A DNA stretch of 64,000 nucleotides from NCBI GenBank assembly GCA_003971905.1, contig RSEE01000122.1, forward strand, positions 62,001 through 126,000, written 5' to 3'. The DNA is from Moniliella sp. 'wahieum' (Eukaryota; Basidiomycota; Moniliellomycetes; Moniliellales; Moniliellaceae). This document shows, piece after piece, positions 1 to 10,721 of the stretch. The stretch's first letter is position 1. Every line of letters begins with the position of its first letter. Below the pieces are notes generated by a model. That model saw nothing but the letters and a program-made list of their open reading frames with translations. It did not search any database and was not told where the DNA came from. A program made the translations under genes and the position numbers.

Positions 1-1019
1 AAAGCTCATGGTATGGCTAAGTGTAACCACGGTCTCCGCGACGCCGCGCGCTTCGCGCCGTGCTTGGTCCGGGTGCACAAACACGCCTTCCTCCAACAGT
101 TGTTTGACATTAAACATATTGACCAACGCCGTCGGCGAATTGGACAAAAGCAAAATCGGATCCTGAGCACGCTGTTTGCGCACCAAGCCCGCCCGCTGGC
201 GCACTCGCTGGCACAGGCGGTGCAACAACTTCTTTCGCACGACCCATAACCAGCTTGCGCATACTTTCCAGCCGATCCGCAATCGTCGTTCGGAAATGAG
301 AAAAGTCACTGGTCTGGGCCCAAAACTGCGTACCATGCGCCGCATCGTTCCGGTTGCGCGGCACCATCTCCACTTCGCTCCGCAGTTTCTTGACAAACAC
401 CTTATCCGCCTCGTCCGGCACGTACGTACGTTTGGCCGCCGTCGGAGCAGCCGTTGTCGTTGTTGCGGTCGCGGTCGAGGTCTCTGGCGCTGTCGAAGTC
501 GAAGTCGACGTCGCTGTAGTTGTCGCTGTTGCTGGCGCTGGCGCGGGGAGGTCCTTGTCTTTCACCGCTGCGGGCGCGGAAGAAGGCGGGGGAGTCGTCT
601 CCTTCTTCTCATCGCCTGCGAGGGGACACGCCATCCCATTCTTCACGCTTTCCCAGCAAGTACTCCAAGATCTCCGCGCGGTAGATCAACTCGAGACGGG
701 CGACCTTGGCGGCAGCACGGAGACGGGTGTAGGTGCCGCTGGACTCGTCTTTGGTCCGAAGAGCAAAAACCAACGCGTCTAATGGAAGCAGTCCATCGGG
801 CTTGGAGCTCGCCGAACCATCGCGCGCCGAGGCGCGGGTGGCGGCAAGCCGGGTGGGCTGCGAGGCGGGGAAAGTGACTTCGCCCGTGGGCAGCTGGAGA
901 CGCACGTGGCTCGCCTGCTCAATCGCATCGACGGGCTTGCCATCAGCGAGGAGCGTGACGTTGCTCAGATCGCCCGTAGGCGCAACGGCAGCGCGAAGCG
1001 CGTCCAGGGCGTCAGCCAT
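1..1019 (-). CDS. CDC73: CDC73/parafibromin, PAF1 complex subunit (3' end outside window)
   Basis: Subunit of the nuclear PAF1 complex, which travels with RNA polymerase II and supports elongation and histone modification. The ATG at 1019 opens MADALDALRAAV, like the parafibromin N-terminus. The LPLDALVFAL segment and following helices match the family's N-terminal domain. The middle block VFVKKLRSEVEMVPRNRND through RTTIADRLESMRKLVMG matches the central region, and the C-terminal Ras-like domain starts at about 165 (DPILLLSNSPTALVNMFNVK) and runs off the window. A 31-nt GT-AG intron at 616-646 restores the frame between the first two parts. A shift near 200-225 (extra base or two missing) is needed to reach the C-terminal domain. 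An Ala/Thr/Ser-rich linker lies at about 440-600. Divergent from NCL1 across a 264-bp gap. Confidence 0.85.
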
Positions 1020-1283
1020 GGCCGGCGAGAGGAGACGAGGGGGGGTGGTGAGCAGAGCAGAGCAGAGGTGCGTCGCTGCGTCGCCGCGTCGCCGCGCTGG
1101 ATTCGAGTCCATCAACGACCAGTCGGGGATGGATTTCGGATTTTGTTTTGGATTTCTTTTTGGGAGGAATTAATTGTTTGAGCGGGGGACGCTTTTTTTC
1201 TTCGCGGATTGGGCTACTACGTGACAACGCTGCCTTGCTTTGCGGTGCCCCCACCATCTTCGCTCTGGCTTTCTCCGTTTCCC

Positions 1284-3547
1284 ATGGCCAAGGGGAAAAG
1301 CAAGTTCGCTGCCCGCCGCGGCGCTAAGGCTCCGCAGCACGCTGGAAAACCCAAGACCGACGACCGTCACGAGCCTGACCCGCGCGACTTCCTCGACCAA
1401 TGGTGGACTCGGCCTGACGAGCAGCACAATGCGCGCTTCGAGTCGTATTACCGCACCCAGTCTATCCTTCCGCCCGAGGAACTGGAGAAGATGATGACTG
1501 TTATGCGCCAGCCGCTGCCCTCGACGTTCCGCATCGCCTCGGGCCGCGACTTTACTCAGCAGGTGGCCAACTATATGACCCGTGAGATGGCCCCTGCGTG
1601 TGCGGGGATTGAGTACGAGGGTGAGGCTGTACCGGCGCCATCGCAGCTGCCATGGTACCCCCCCAGTTGGGTTGGAACCTGGATGTGAAGAAGATGGTGC
1701 TGCGCAAACAGCCGCAGTTCAAGGCGTTGCACCAATGGCTCGTTGTCGAAACCGAGAGTGGGATGGTAAGCCGACAAGAAGCTGTCAGTATGTTGCCGCC
1801 CCTCTTCCTCAATGTGCAGCCGCACCACTTGGTTCTCGACTTGTGCGCCGCACCGGGTAGCAAGTCGGCCCAGCTGTTGGAGGGCATCCATGCCCCTCCT
1901 TGGCCCTCAGGGGCAAAACCAAGGCGCGCCGTTTGACCCCATGCCATTGGGTCTGGTGGTGGCTAATGAGCTCGACACAAAGCGGGCCAACCTCTTGTCG
2001 CATCAGACTGGCCGTCTGCCCAGCGGTAACATCCTGGTCACCAATGTGGATGCCAGGACGTTCCCTTCGCTCCAGGCACCGTTTTGGAGCGAAGAGACGG
2101 GGATCACCTACCCTTCCATCCGGTACGACCGCATCCTAGCCGACGTGCCTTGCTCGGGGGACGGAACGATCCGCAAAAATCCACTGCTGTGGAAGGACTG
2201 GCAAAACCAGAGTGCTCTGACACTCCACCCGATCCAGCTCGAAATCTTTCTGCGGTCGCTCGACTTGCTCGCCCAGGGAGGACGGATGGTGTACTCGACC
2301 TGCTCCCTCAACCCAATTGAGAACGAAGCGGTGGTTGCGGCCGGACTGCGCGAAGCGGCCAAGCGAGGGATTGAAGTGGAGTTGGTCGAGACAACTGAGG
2401 AAGAAGAGTTCCAGGCGTTCAAAGAGCTGAAGCGTGCTCCAGGGCTTCACTCTTGGCGCGTCTCGCCCCTTAAAGATCTCCCTCTCAAAGTCCGGCCTAC
2501 CCCCGAGGGCCCCAAGCCGTCCAAGCTGCCTACGAATGAGGAACCACCCAACAAGAAGGCGCGCGTTGAAGTGAGCCTCCCCAACGGCGGGTACGACCTG
2601 GGCGATCCTCTGCCGTTTGTCGACACCTTTGCCGAGCTTACGCCGGCCGAGGCGAAAGGGATGAAGCCGAGCATGTGGCCTCAGGGTGACGAGGCGTCGC
2701 TTCATTTGGAGCGCTGCATGCGCTTCTACCCCCACTTCCAGAATACGGGAGGGTTCTTTGTGGCGGTGCTGCAGAAAAAGAGTGGTGAGCCTGGTGGAAT
2801 GGCGCGAGGGATCCAAAAGGCTATGGAGGAACTGGATGCGCACCCTGAGCTGGCGCAAGCACAGCCGTCGAGTGAGATCAAGTTCGATAAGTCACTCAAC
2901 CCGGCCTCGCTGAAGGAGGAGCCCTATGTGTATGTCACGAACTCCCCTCCTGATTTGGCCAAGATACAGCAACTCTACAATCTCCCGGACGAACTGCTCC
3001 GCAACCTACTGGTCCGCAACCTGGAAGGAGAGATGACTCGGATTTTATATGCGACTACGTCAGTTGTCCGGGGGATTTTGACCTACGGCCCACCGTTTGA
3101 AAAGGCGCGGCACAAGTACCGCCAAACGGTCAAGATGCGTCTCATGACGGCCGGAATGCGGCTGTTTGTGCGGCAGTCGGGTGCGCGGGAGGATGTGCCG
3201 TTGAATAAATGGCGCGCGCTGAGCGAGGCCACAGCTCTGCTCGGCCAGTACATGCCACCGGACCGCGTCATGACCATCACGCTGACCGAGCTAGGGGCTC
3301 TGCTGCCGCTGCTCTTCCCCAAGCTGGAGGATGTGACGCCGCCCGAACTAAAAGCACGCATCGAGGCGCTTCCGATGGGCAGCCATCTGCTGCGGGTCGA
3401 ACCGAGCTCAGAGCCGGGGGCCACCTTGAGCACGAGCTTTTGCTCCCGCTGTGGCGTGCGCCAGCCAGCGCCAACATCATGCTGGAAAAGGCAGAGAAGA
3501 GCGTGGTGTCGATGCGCATTTTTTGCCGCCAATTGTTCAAGAATTAA
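1284..3547 (+). CDS. NCL1: tRNA (cytosine-5)-methyltransferase NCL1/TRM4 (NSUN2 family)
   Basis: Installs m5C in tRNA using S-adenosylmethionine, in the nucleus. The start at 1284 gives [13 protein letters not shown], a basic N-terminus. Then come [15 protein letters not shown], the family block [18 protein letters not shown], and the SAM-binding motif [17 protein letters not shown]. The catalytic Cys motif is [15 protein letters not shown] and the second active-site Cys lies in [19 protein letters not shown]-terminal domain follows. The frame breaks at a C7 run (about 1660, one C missing), near 1895, and at a G5 run (about 3417, one G missing). Reading through the last gives the ending [11 protein letters not shown] and stop at 3547, not the longer frame to 3608. 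No intron is evident. About 720 aa, normal for the family. Confidence 0.9.
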
Positions 3548-4094
3548 GGGGAAATGCACGTCGTGGAAGTGGAAATGGAGGGAGGAGGAGTTGAGTGTGA
3601 AAAGCTGATAGTTATCAATGGAGAGTCGTTGTCCAGCCGCATACACATTACTACATTCCCGCGGGCATAGGTGCGTCCGGTGCCCAACGACCTCACAGCC
3701 ATGAACTTGTTTGTGTTGTGTTTTGTGGATACAGTGGCAACCAGGAGATCAATGCGTATATGAATGGGGTTGACGCCGTGCCGACCCACTGCTCAGATTC
3801 CACACTACGAAAGGGGGAAGAGGGGAGAGGTATTTTTCTTCAACGTCGTACGAGCAACCTGTTACGGCGTCGTGCAATGGCTGGGCTATGGCTGAGTGAC
3901 AGTGACGACAGCAGCATGTACTGGCCGGCGGCGCCGAGGGTTGTATTTAACACCATCCGGGAGAGGGGAGGAAGCACCCCCCTGGCTTATGTGAGGGAGG
4001 CCCTCAGTCTCTCCTCCCTACCTGAAACACTAGCCCACACTATGCCTCAATCTACTGCGAAGTACACGGATCCGCCGATTAGTATGGGCCTGGA
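3548..4094. other. Intergenic stretch with weak ORF debris
   Basis: Downstream of NCL1. A plus-strand open stretch (3718-4116) has no recognisable domain and lacks a good start. I see nothing I can call as a gene; it may be the 5' part of the decayed gene that follows. Confidence 0.3.
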
Positions 4095-4790
4095 TACAAG
4101 TACCGAGTTTTGGTGATTGCATATGCGGGGGGGCGAATTGTGCTGCTCAATCTGGACGACAGAAGCATGCGCTCGGTTTACGTCCATTGTTTCTTTGACA
4201 GGAGATCAACTGCTCGTCCTCGTTTATCTGTGGGTGATGGTCGCGCGTGTTGACCCATGAAAGTCTCTGCATTGTGCTGGATTACTCGTTTGCGGGTGAT
4301 GCAAAGCAGGTCCGTGTCTACCCTCTGACGACCAGACGCCCGAGCCTTCGAACTTCTGTGATTGAGGAAGGGTACCTCTTCCCCCGTACCGTTGTACGCG
4401 ATCTTAAGGTGGATGCATTGCCCATCGAGGATGCCGAGTGCACCTCGTCAGCAGTCTATTTGCTACAACGAGAGCGGGACGGCTTCCGGCTCCGAACCTA
4501 CGACTTGGATGCCAGTGCCAACTTACGGCTCAGACCATACCTCTAGGAGATGTACGTGGGCATGTACGAAGGCTAGTCGCGGAAGAGCTACACATCTCCT
4601 GGGTCCCACAAACAATACGGTTCTTGATGGGGGAACGTGTGGCAACGTTGACACTGTTGTCGTCTTACTAGTATGCCTTTTGATGGCGAACTGGTGCGAT
4701 ATATTAGGCCACCAGCGGATCGAGAGCAGATCTGCTGCTGGGGAAGGGGGCACGTGGGTATGATGTCGCTGCTTCTGCTCCTATTTCTGC
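4095..4790 (+). pseudogene. Decayed gene, possibly F-box/beta-propeller type
   Basis: Protein-like pieces follow one another in different frames: a strand-rich piece (YRVLVIAYAGGRIVLLNLDD), then about 4247-4546 (LCIVLDYSFAGDAKQVRVYP and further), then about 4540-4690 (LVAEELHISWVPQTIRFLMG). Frame changes and a stop near 4250 break it up, and it has no start codon or clear end. The tone of the sequence (alternating beta strands, a remark-like sequence of hydrophobic blocks) recalls the C-terminal halves of basidiomycete F-box proteins, but no F-box is visible. The identity is a guess. Some breaks may be assembly errors rather than real decay. Confidence 0.35.
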
Positions 4791-5104
4791 TCAACCTGTG
4801 GGTGGACATGGGTTCAAGGAACCGCGTGTGATGAAGCTACTAGTAGCATCCCCTGGAAAACGTACTCGGGCATTGGCTATAGTCATTGCAGTGACGCTAC
4901 AGCGCGATTCGCTTAGGAAACGGGCAGTTTTATATTCTACCGCCACCACCTCCAACGGATCCTGCGGCCTTTCATGTCCCAGCGACTCCATATCAACTTG
5001 CCATTGACAAGAAGAGCGCCCATGTGAGAGGCGCGACAGTGGGCTGCCTCACCAGCGACGCGACGTGCACAGGCACGGGCACACGCGGCGGGGGAAAGCG
5101 GCGC
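4791..5104. other. Intergenic, no feature seen
   Basis: Gap between the decayed plus-strand fragments and the 3' end of the large minus-strand modular gene. I see no gene, RNA or clear repeat. Confidence 0.4.
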
Positions 5105-8100
5105 CTAGGCGACTTGAAACATGTGCAGTCTCAACTCCTGAAGCGCCTGTTCGTAGCGGCTTCTCTGCTGGGCCATAGCCTGAACCAGCATCTGTGGGGG
5201 TAGCTGGATGCGACGCTGGTGGGCGCACACATAGGCGCGTACCAGAGGGGCATGCGGTTGGAGTGAGGTCATGACCATCAAGGGGTAGGAGCCGAGCAGG
5301 TCCTGGGGCCATTTGCGTTCCTCCGACGGGCCGGACACGGAGCCTGCGTTGGTTTCGCCCATGTGAGTGCGCAGCACGTCCGGATCTGGCAGTAGCATCG
5401 CCTCGGCGAGAGCGGTGCTCATAAATTGCAGTACCAGACGGTCACGGTCTGTTTTGGCGAGCCGTTGAGATTCAGACAGCGTCGCAAGAGCCGCGGTGAA
5501 TGCCGCTTCGACTTCGACCCTGAGTATGCTCTGTTCCGCATGGTTCGCATACGCGTCAGTTTCGCAGCGTTTGCGTGGGGGGTGGGGTGGGGATACGCAC
5601 AAATTGTTGTATGGCCTTTCCTCTCCAGTTTGAATTTGGCAAGAAACTACTGGGAGGCGAGCGACCGGCGAGCAAGTCAAGCTTCTTGCATTGGTCGCGG
5701 AGCAAGCTAACCATGGCCATGATGGAGTTACAAGTCCTGGGGTGCTGGCTCCATCGCTGGATCACCATGGAGGGTAGAGTCGAGGTGGGCGCGACCTTGG
5801 CTGAGACGCCAAGCACATGCGGTGTATCGAGAAAGACAGACATGAACTGTCTCGTTGGTAAGAAGAGGGCGAAGCGAAGCAGAGGAAACTCCGATGTAAG
5901 ATGTGTGGGCCAAGAGAAGTCCGTCTCCGAAAGCGAAAAAGTCCTGCGCACCGCCGCCTTCGCCCGCAGGAGCGGGGGGAGGAGATGTGCATCCACCAAC
6001 GCCTGACTGACGTACCGGATCACTTCGCATCTGACAGCTGAAGGATCCGCCTTGGGATAGCCGAGTGTTCGTCCCAGGTACCGCTGCATTTGGCCCAGAG
6101 AGTCCCTCTTGGAAGGGGGTTAGTTAATCTTCCAAGAGATTGGGAAAGAGGACGTACAAACAAGCAGCGCACTGGGTCCTCCAAAGCAGCCACCTGCTCG
6201 GAGGTGTTGCTGTGGCTTGATGCATGGAAAGGAGCTGCCTTGCTTTCGGACAATAGGGGCTTCGAACCAGGTTCACATTTGACAGCCGGGTGGGTGGGAT
6301 TCGGGGCGCGAAGCGCGGGCGATGTGGTTTTTTGGGTGGTAAGTGGTGGGCCATCAGAGGAGGGGTCGCAGGGCGGAGCAGGATCAGTGCGGGCCCGTTT
6401 GTGTGAGCCTTCCATACTAGGTGAAGAAAGATCAGAGCGGGGCCGTTTGGTTTTTTCTTCCGTGTTCGGTTGGGGGGGGTACGTGTTGGACGCTACGGGA
6501 TAGGGGAGCCCTTAGTGATCAGTCGGAAGATGACCACGTCGAAGCTGAGTATTTCGAGGAAGGGGCCAGCGCAGCGGTATACACCACGGACCTGCGCTGG
6601 CTCCAGGTGATGAGAAGAGTCACTGTGGAGATAAGCTTGTGCCAGCCAGCCGACGGGACTCAGCGGGTTTGTGTGTAGCAGAGGGTAGTACTCGACCAGC
6701 TCCTGGGGCCAGCAAGAAGTATCGGCTCCCGCCTGCGAAAGCGATTGCGGAAGCAGCGTTCCTTTCATCCTCTTGGCAAGGACTCGGCGAAGTTCTACGA
6801 CATCCTTGTCATAGGACAGCGACAACTCCGATAGGGCGTGGTTGAGCGAGACCTGGGTTGGGTTAGAACACAAACATTGATGGTGGAAAGGTGGACGCAC
6901 AAAATGGGTGTGAACAAGCTTTTTCCACAAGACGATGTTTGGCATGTCATGGGAAGCAGGGGGCCCGAGGGCCGGCGATGGGGCAAGGCTGGTTATGATT
7001 GGATGGATGGCCATGGCCATGCGCATAGTGGTGTTGATCGTTTCTGGCGTGATCTGCCAGACATTGAGATACCCCGGTGGCACAGGAGCTAAATGCAGGA
7101 GACGCCCACAAAAGGGCGATAAGGTTACCGGCTTGGTCGAGGAGCACGCTAACACAGCCATCGAAAAGGGACGGAATGTGGCGAGGCTGAGAAGGGGATA
7201 TGCGTTCACTAACGACACCGGCCACTTACGTTGAGGTGGAGCCTTCGGGGAGGCAGCAACACAACCATTGCACTTGCGCACATTAAACGCATCGAGCTTC
7301 TCTTTCAGTATCTGCACTGGAGGAAGAAGACCCATTACCACCAACGGAAGCGACGCGCTGCGCCACAAGTAGTACCATAGCATATTATCCCGAATAATCT
7401 GCTTGTCCAGGTCACGCCTTGGGTCTTGCGCCGACAGAGATCGTTGGGAAAAGATGCCGGATTCGATAATGCCCGCATCGCGCGGAAAAAGAGGCGCCAA
7501 CGATGTTTGAAGAACCCGCGTGTTTTCCTGATCAGACCGAAACAATGTCAGTTCATCCTTACTCCCCCTCATCCGTATCCCAATCCACAGTAAAGGAATA
7601 CTTACCTCGATAATACCTTCAATGCGGGCGAGCGCATCCGTGTAACGCGTACACTCATCATTGCGCGACGGCTGGTTTTCCTCCAGATTAGACGATTGGA
7701 AATCGTAGTCAGGCGGCGACTGTGGCTTTGCCTGCTTGGGGCGGTGACGCTCCTCCTCCTAGATCCGTGACAGTAGAGGGTTCGTAATGACACGAGTCCG
7801 CTGGGCAAGGGGCACCAGCTTTTTTCCCCTGGGAGCGCGTTTCAACGTCTTGCGAGTCGCGATTACTGGACTGAGACTCATCATCCCACGTGCGTTTTCG
7901 CCCCTTTGGGGGCTCATGCCATTCACGCTGCCGCCCCTCGCGGCCATCTTGGTGCCGTTCAACACGTTCGTATTCGCGGCCCCGTTGTTCCCGTTCAGAA
8001 CGCTCGCGCTCATTCCGTTTCGCCGGAACATGCTCACCATCCGGCCACTTGCTCTCCAGATTTCCCGTGGTGCGGTACTCCTTACCCTGCCCCTCCTGCT

Positions 8101-10275
8101 TGACAATGGTGCGGTACTCCTTGCCCTGCTCCTCCTGCTTGACACGCACAGGGTCCTTCTGCTGCAGCTGCAGCTCCTTGCGGGTGTGCTCTTGATTGGG
8201 CTGCTTGCCACTTGTGCGGTGTGAGTTGGACTTTGAGTCAGAGCGGTATGCATCCGAATTCTTCACTCGCCGCGAAAGGGAGGAGGAATTGGAACGGGAA
8301 ACAGTTTGGCAGCTGGAGTCCGAGTCGGAATCGGATGAAGAGGATGAGGATGAGGAGGATGAGGAAGATGAGGAAGATGAGGATGAGGATGAAGAGGAAG
8401 ATGAGGAGGAGGAGGAGGAGGATGAGGAGGATGAGGATGAGGAGGATGAGGATGAGGAGGATGATGGATGAGGAAGATGAGGACGAGGAAGATGGCGAGG
8501 AAGATGAGGATGATGAGAGAGAAGAAGAAGAAGATGATGATGATGATGATGATGATGACGAGGAGGAGGAGGAGGAGGAGGAGGAAGAGGAGGAGGAAGA
8601 AGAAGAGATGATGACGGGGGGGAAGGAGAATATGCGCGTTCTTGTTTAATGTTTTGAAGCAATGGAGGGGGAGGGGAGACAATGGGTTCTTGTTGGATCT
8701 GGGGTGGGGGCGATATGTGATAAGGTCGATGAGGTGAGGGGGGAGGTTCTTGCTTGATCACAGTTTGGCCTTGACGCGATGGGCACAGTGGGGAAGGTGG
8801 GCCAGGCTCTTGCTTGATGAAGCGGGGATGCGATGAGTGGGGAGGGGACAGGGAAGCGGTGATCGTCGGCGAGTGGGAAGGGGCGAAAGGGTGGGGAGAT
8901 GTAGCGCGGATCGGGTCGCGAGTGACACTGGGTGCGGGAACGGTAGCGGTAGCGGTAGCGGCGCAATAGGGCACGGGGCGGGGGATGGCTGGGATGGGGT
9001 TTGATTGGTAGAATCGGGGTGGTGAGTAGAGAGGAGGAGGGCGGGTGCGAGCGTGGTAGTCGGCACAGACACAGACACGGGCCTGGACATAGACGTGGCA
9101 GTAGATACGGCCGGAGTCGCGTGAGAGAGCGAGAGTGGTACGAGAGAGTGGGAGGGAGCTGGAAACGACGGGTTCAGAGGGAGCGCTGGCAATGGAAGCG
9201 GGCTGACTTTGGGAGGTGGAGGCGACGCGAGAGGGATGAGACTCGGTGTGGGAGGGGGGAGGCACTGGGCCCAAAGGGTAGACCGCCAGTAGCAGTCGGA
9301 TCTCCCGCACCGCCGTCTGGGCAATCATGCTAGTAGAAGGGTGTGCGTTCCAGGAGGCCAGAACAGCGGGCTGGAGGCCCTCCTCGCTTTGCGCAGCCAG
9401 TCTGCGCCGGAGAAGGGGCGGACTGAACTTGGGCAACCGGAGGAGCGGGTAGCGTTCTTGCATCCCCCTTGGCCAGTGGTCCCCGACGTCGAGGGGAGGG
9501 GGAGGAAGGAATCCTTCGCTGACGAGGTGAAGGAGGATTTTGTGCATTGCTACCGCCGCTACTGCCTCAAGCGGAGTGTTCGTACCCACTGCCAGCAACT
9601 CATTCGCCAACATCTTGCCCAGGGATAGAGCGGCGAACACCAAGCCTTCGTCCACCAAGCGATCCAGCTTCAGCTCGTTGTCGGCTGAAGGCTGAGCCGA
9701 AGGGTGGACGCGGGAGTACGATGCACACCGAGAATTTGTGTCGACGCTTCCGATGTGTCCCCCACGTTGGCGCACATCGCCGCACGCATAGGGGGAGAGG
9801 TTGGGTTCAACATCGAGAGAGACGCGAGCTCGAACTCGTCCTCCACCCCCCCGGGGGGGAATTAGGAGGGGAAGTCAAGGCAGAGTAGGTAGAGCCAATC
9901 TCCAACTCATTTTCCTCTTCTTGGTTCATCCTCGGGGGGAACACGATCGTGCTCCAAGGCTGTCCGCACGGCCTCCACGTGTCGATTAAGTGTCGGCTGG
10001 AGGTAGGGAAGATAGGTGATGTTTGGGTAGAGGAAGGCGGCGTGGACAAAAGAGTGGTCGGGAGACAAAAAGCGCAATAAGGAGTAGCGGTCCAGAATGG
10101 GGGTGTTCCAGGGTGAAGCGAGAGTGGCAAGAGGAGGGACGAGGCCAGCGCGGTTAAGGGCGGCCATGGCATGAGCCGCTGCCTCATCTTCAGAGGTGTC
10201 GCTCCGGGTCCGGAGGGCGGCTTCGATAGCGAGCCGCATGGCCTGGAGCGCATCCGCCACACCAGATGCGGGCAT
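5105..10275 (-). CDS. Large protein of six repeated ~110-130 aa modules, family not recognised
   Basis: One long spliced gene of about 1,500 aa. Modules by position: M1 10275-9940, M2 about 9665-9285, M3 about 7413-7005, M4 about 6855-6575, M5 about 6089-5675, M6 about 5567-5105. Shared core: a helix ending in L-(L/V)-P-P or similar, then W-P-x2-(L/M)-x3-(Y/F)-P-L-(L/M), then a Pro-centred turn and two helices. Examples are HWPRGMQERYPLLRL (M2), CWPQELVEYYPLLHT (M4) and KWPQDLLGSYPLMVM (M6). Introns seen: 7528-7605 (78 nt), 6853-6900 (48), about 6417-6591, about 6108-6157 (branch TTAACTAAC) and 5531-5600 (70); they join the modules into one product. A 500-aa low-complexity linker with poly-Ser and IKQEP-type motifs sits between M2 and M3; a shorter linker with VKCEPG precedes M5. 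Several 1-nt shifts. I do not recognise the function; the linkers suggest a nuclear protein. Confidence 0.7.
8300..8640 (-). repeat. Poly-Ser / Pro-His low-complexity tract inside the modular gene
   Basis: Trinucleotide-rich tract (GAG/GAT/GAA on the plus strand). On the coding strand it gives a long uninterrupted poly-Ser run ending in SDSDSDSS, preceded by Pro-, His- and Leu-rich runs. The plus-strand acidic open frames here (Asp/Glu only) are its mirror image and are not taken as genes. Confidence 0.8.
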
Positions 10276-10721
10276 TGCGCCGTCGTCAGCTGTGCGCTGC
10301 CAATTTCCAACGGAAGCTGGTGGTGATGGCGATGGTGGCAAGGCTACCTATGGCCTTCAGCGCGGTGAACGCCTGTTGTACCCGCACACGCGACAAAAAA
10401 CTTCGGGCATGCTTCGCGGGCTTCAAAGTGAAACTTGGATCTTCCACAGCGACTTGGATGTGACAGTTTAATGATTTCTGGCTACCGGCGGCAACTGACC
10501 AAAAACGACCGTTTGCACACATGTACTACTGTATGTTGTCCATGACACCTCCAAAGCTCTGTCCCTCCGTCACTCCCCCTTCCGAATCCTCTCCGTCCTA
10601 CCTCCAGCTGTTAGATATCCCGCCTGCCCCGCGCTTTGCGCCTACTGCGCCACTATGTCTCGTACCGCATGCACAGAACCACATCCGCCAACACATTTTT
10701 TCTGTTCTCGTCTTGTAAGTC
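10276..10721. other. Intergenic, shared by two minus-strand genes
   Basis: Holds the 5' flank of the modular gene and the 3' flank of the pirin gene. No further gene or element seen. Confidence 0.5.

Noticed and set aside
3547-3608. Longer NCL1 C-terminus ending at 3608.
   Set aside because: That tail is Arg/Trp/Cys-rich nonsense after a G5 run; adding one G yields a sensible helix and stop at 3547.
8196-8649. Plus-strand acidic open frames (nearly all Asp/Glu).
   Set aside because: They are the antisense of the poly-Ser/Pro/His linker of the minus-strand modular gene; trinucleotide repeats keep all frames open.
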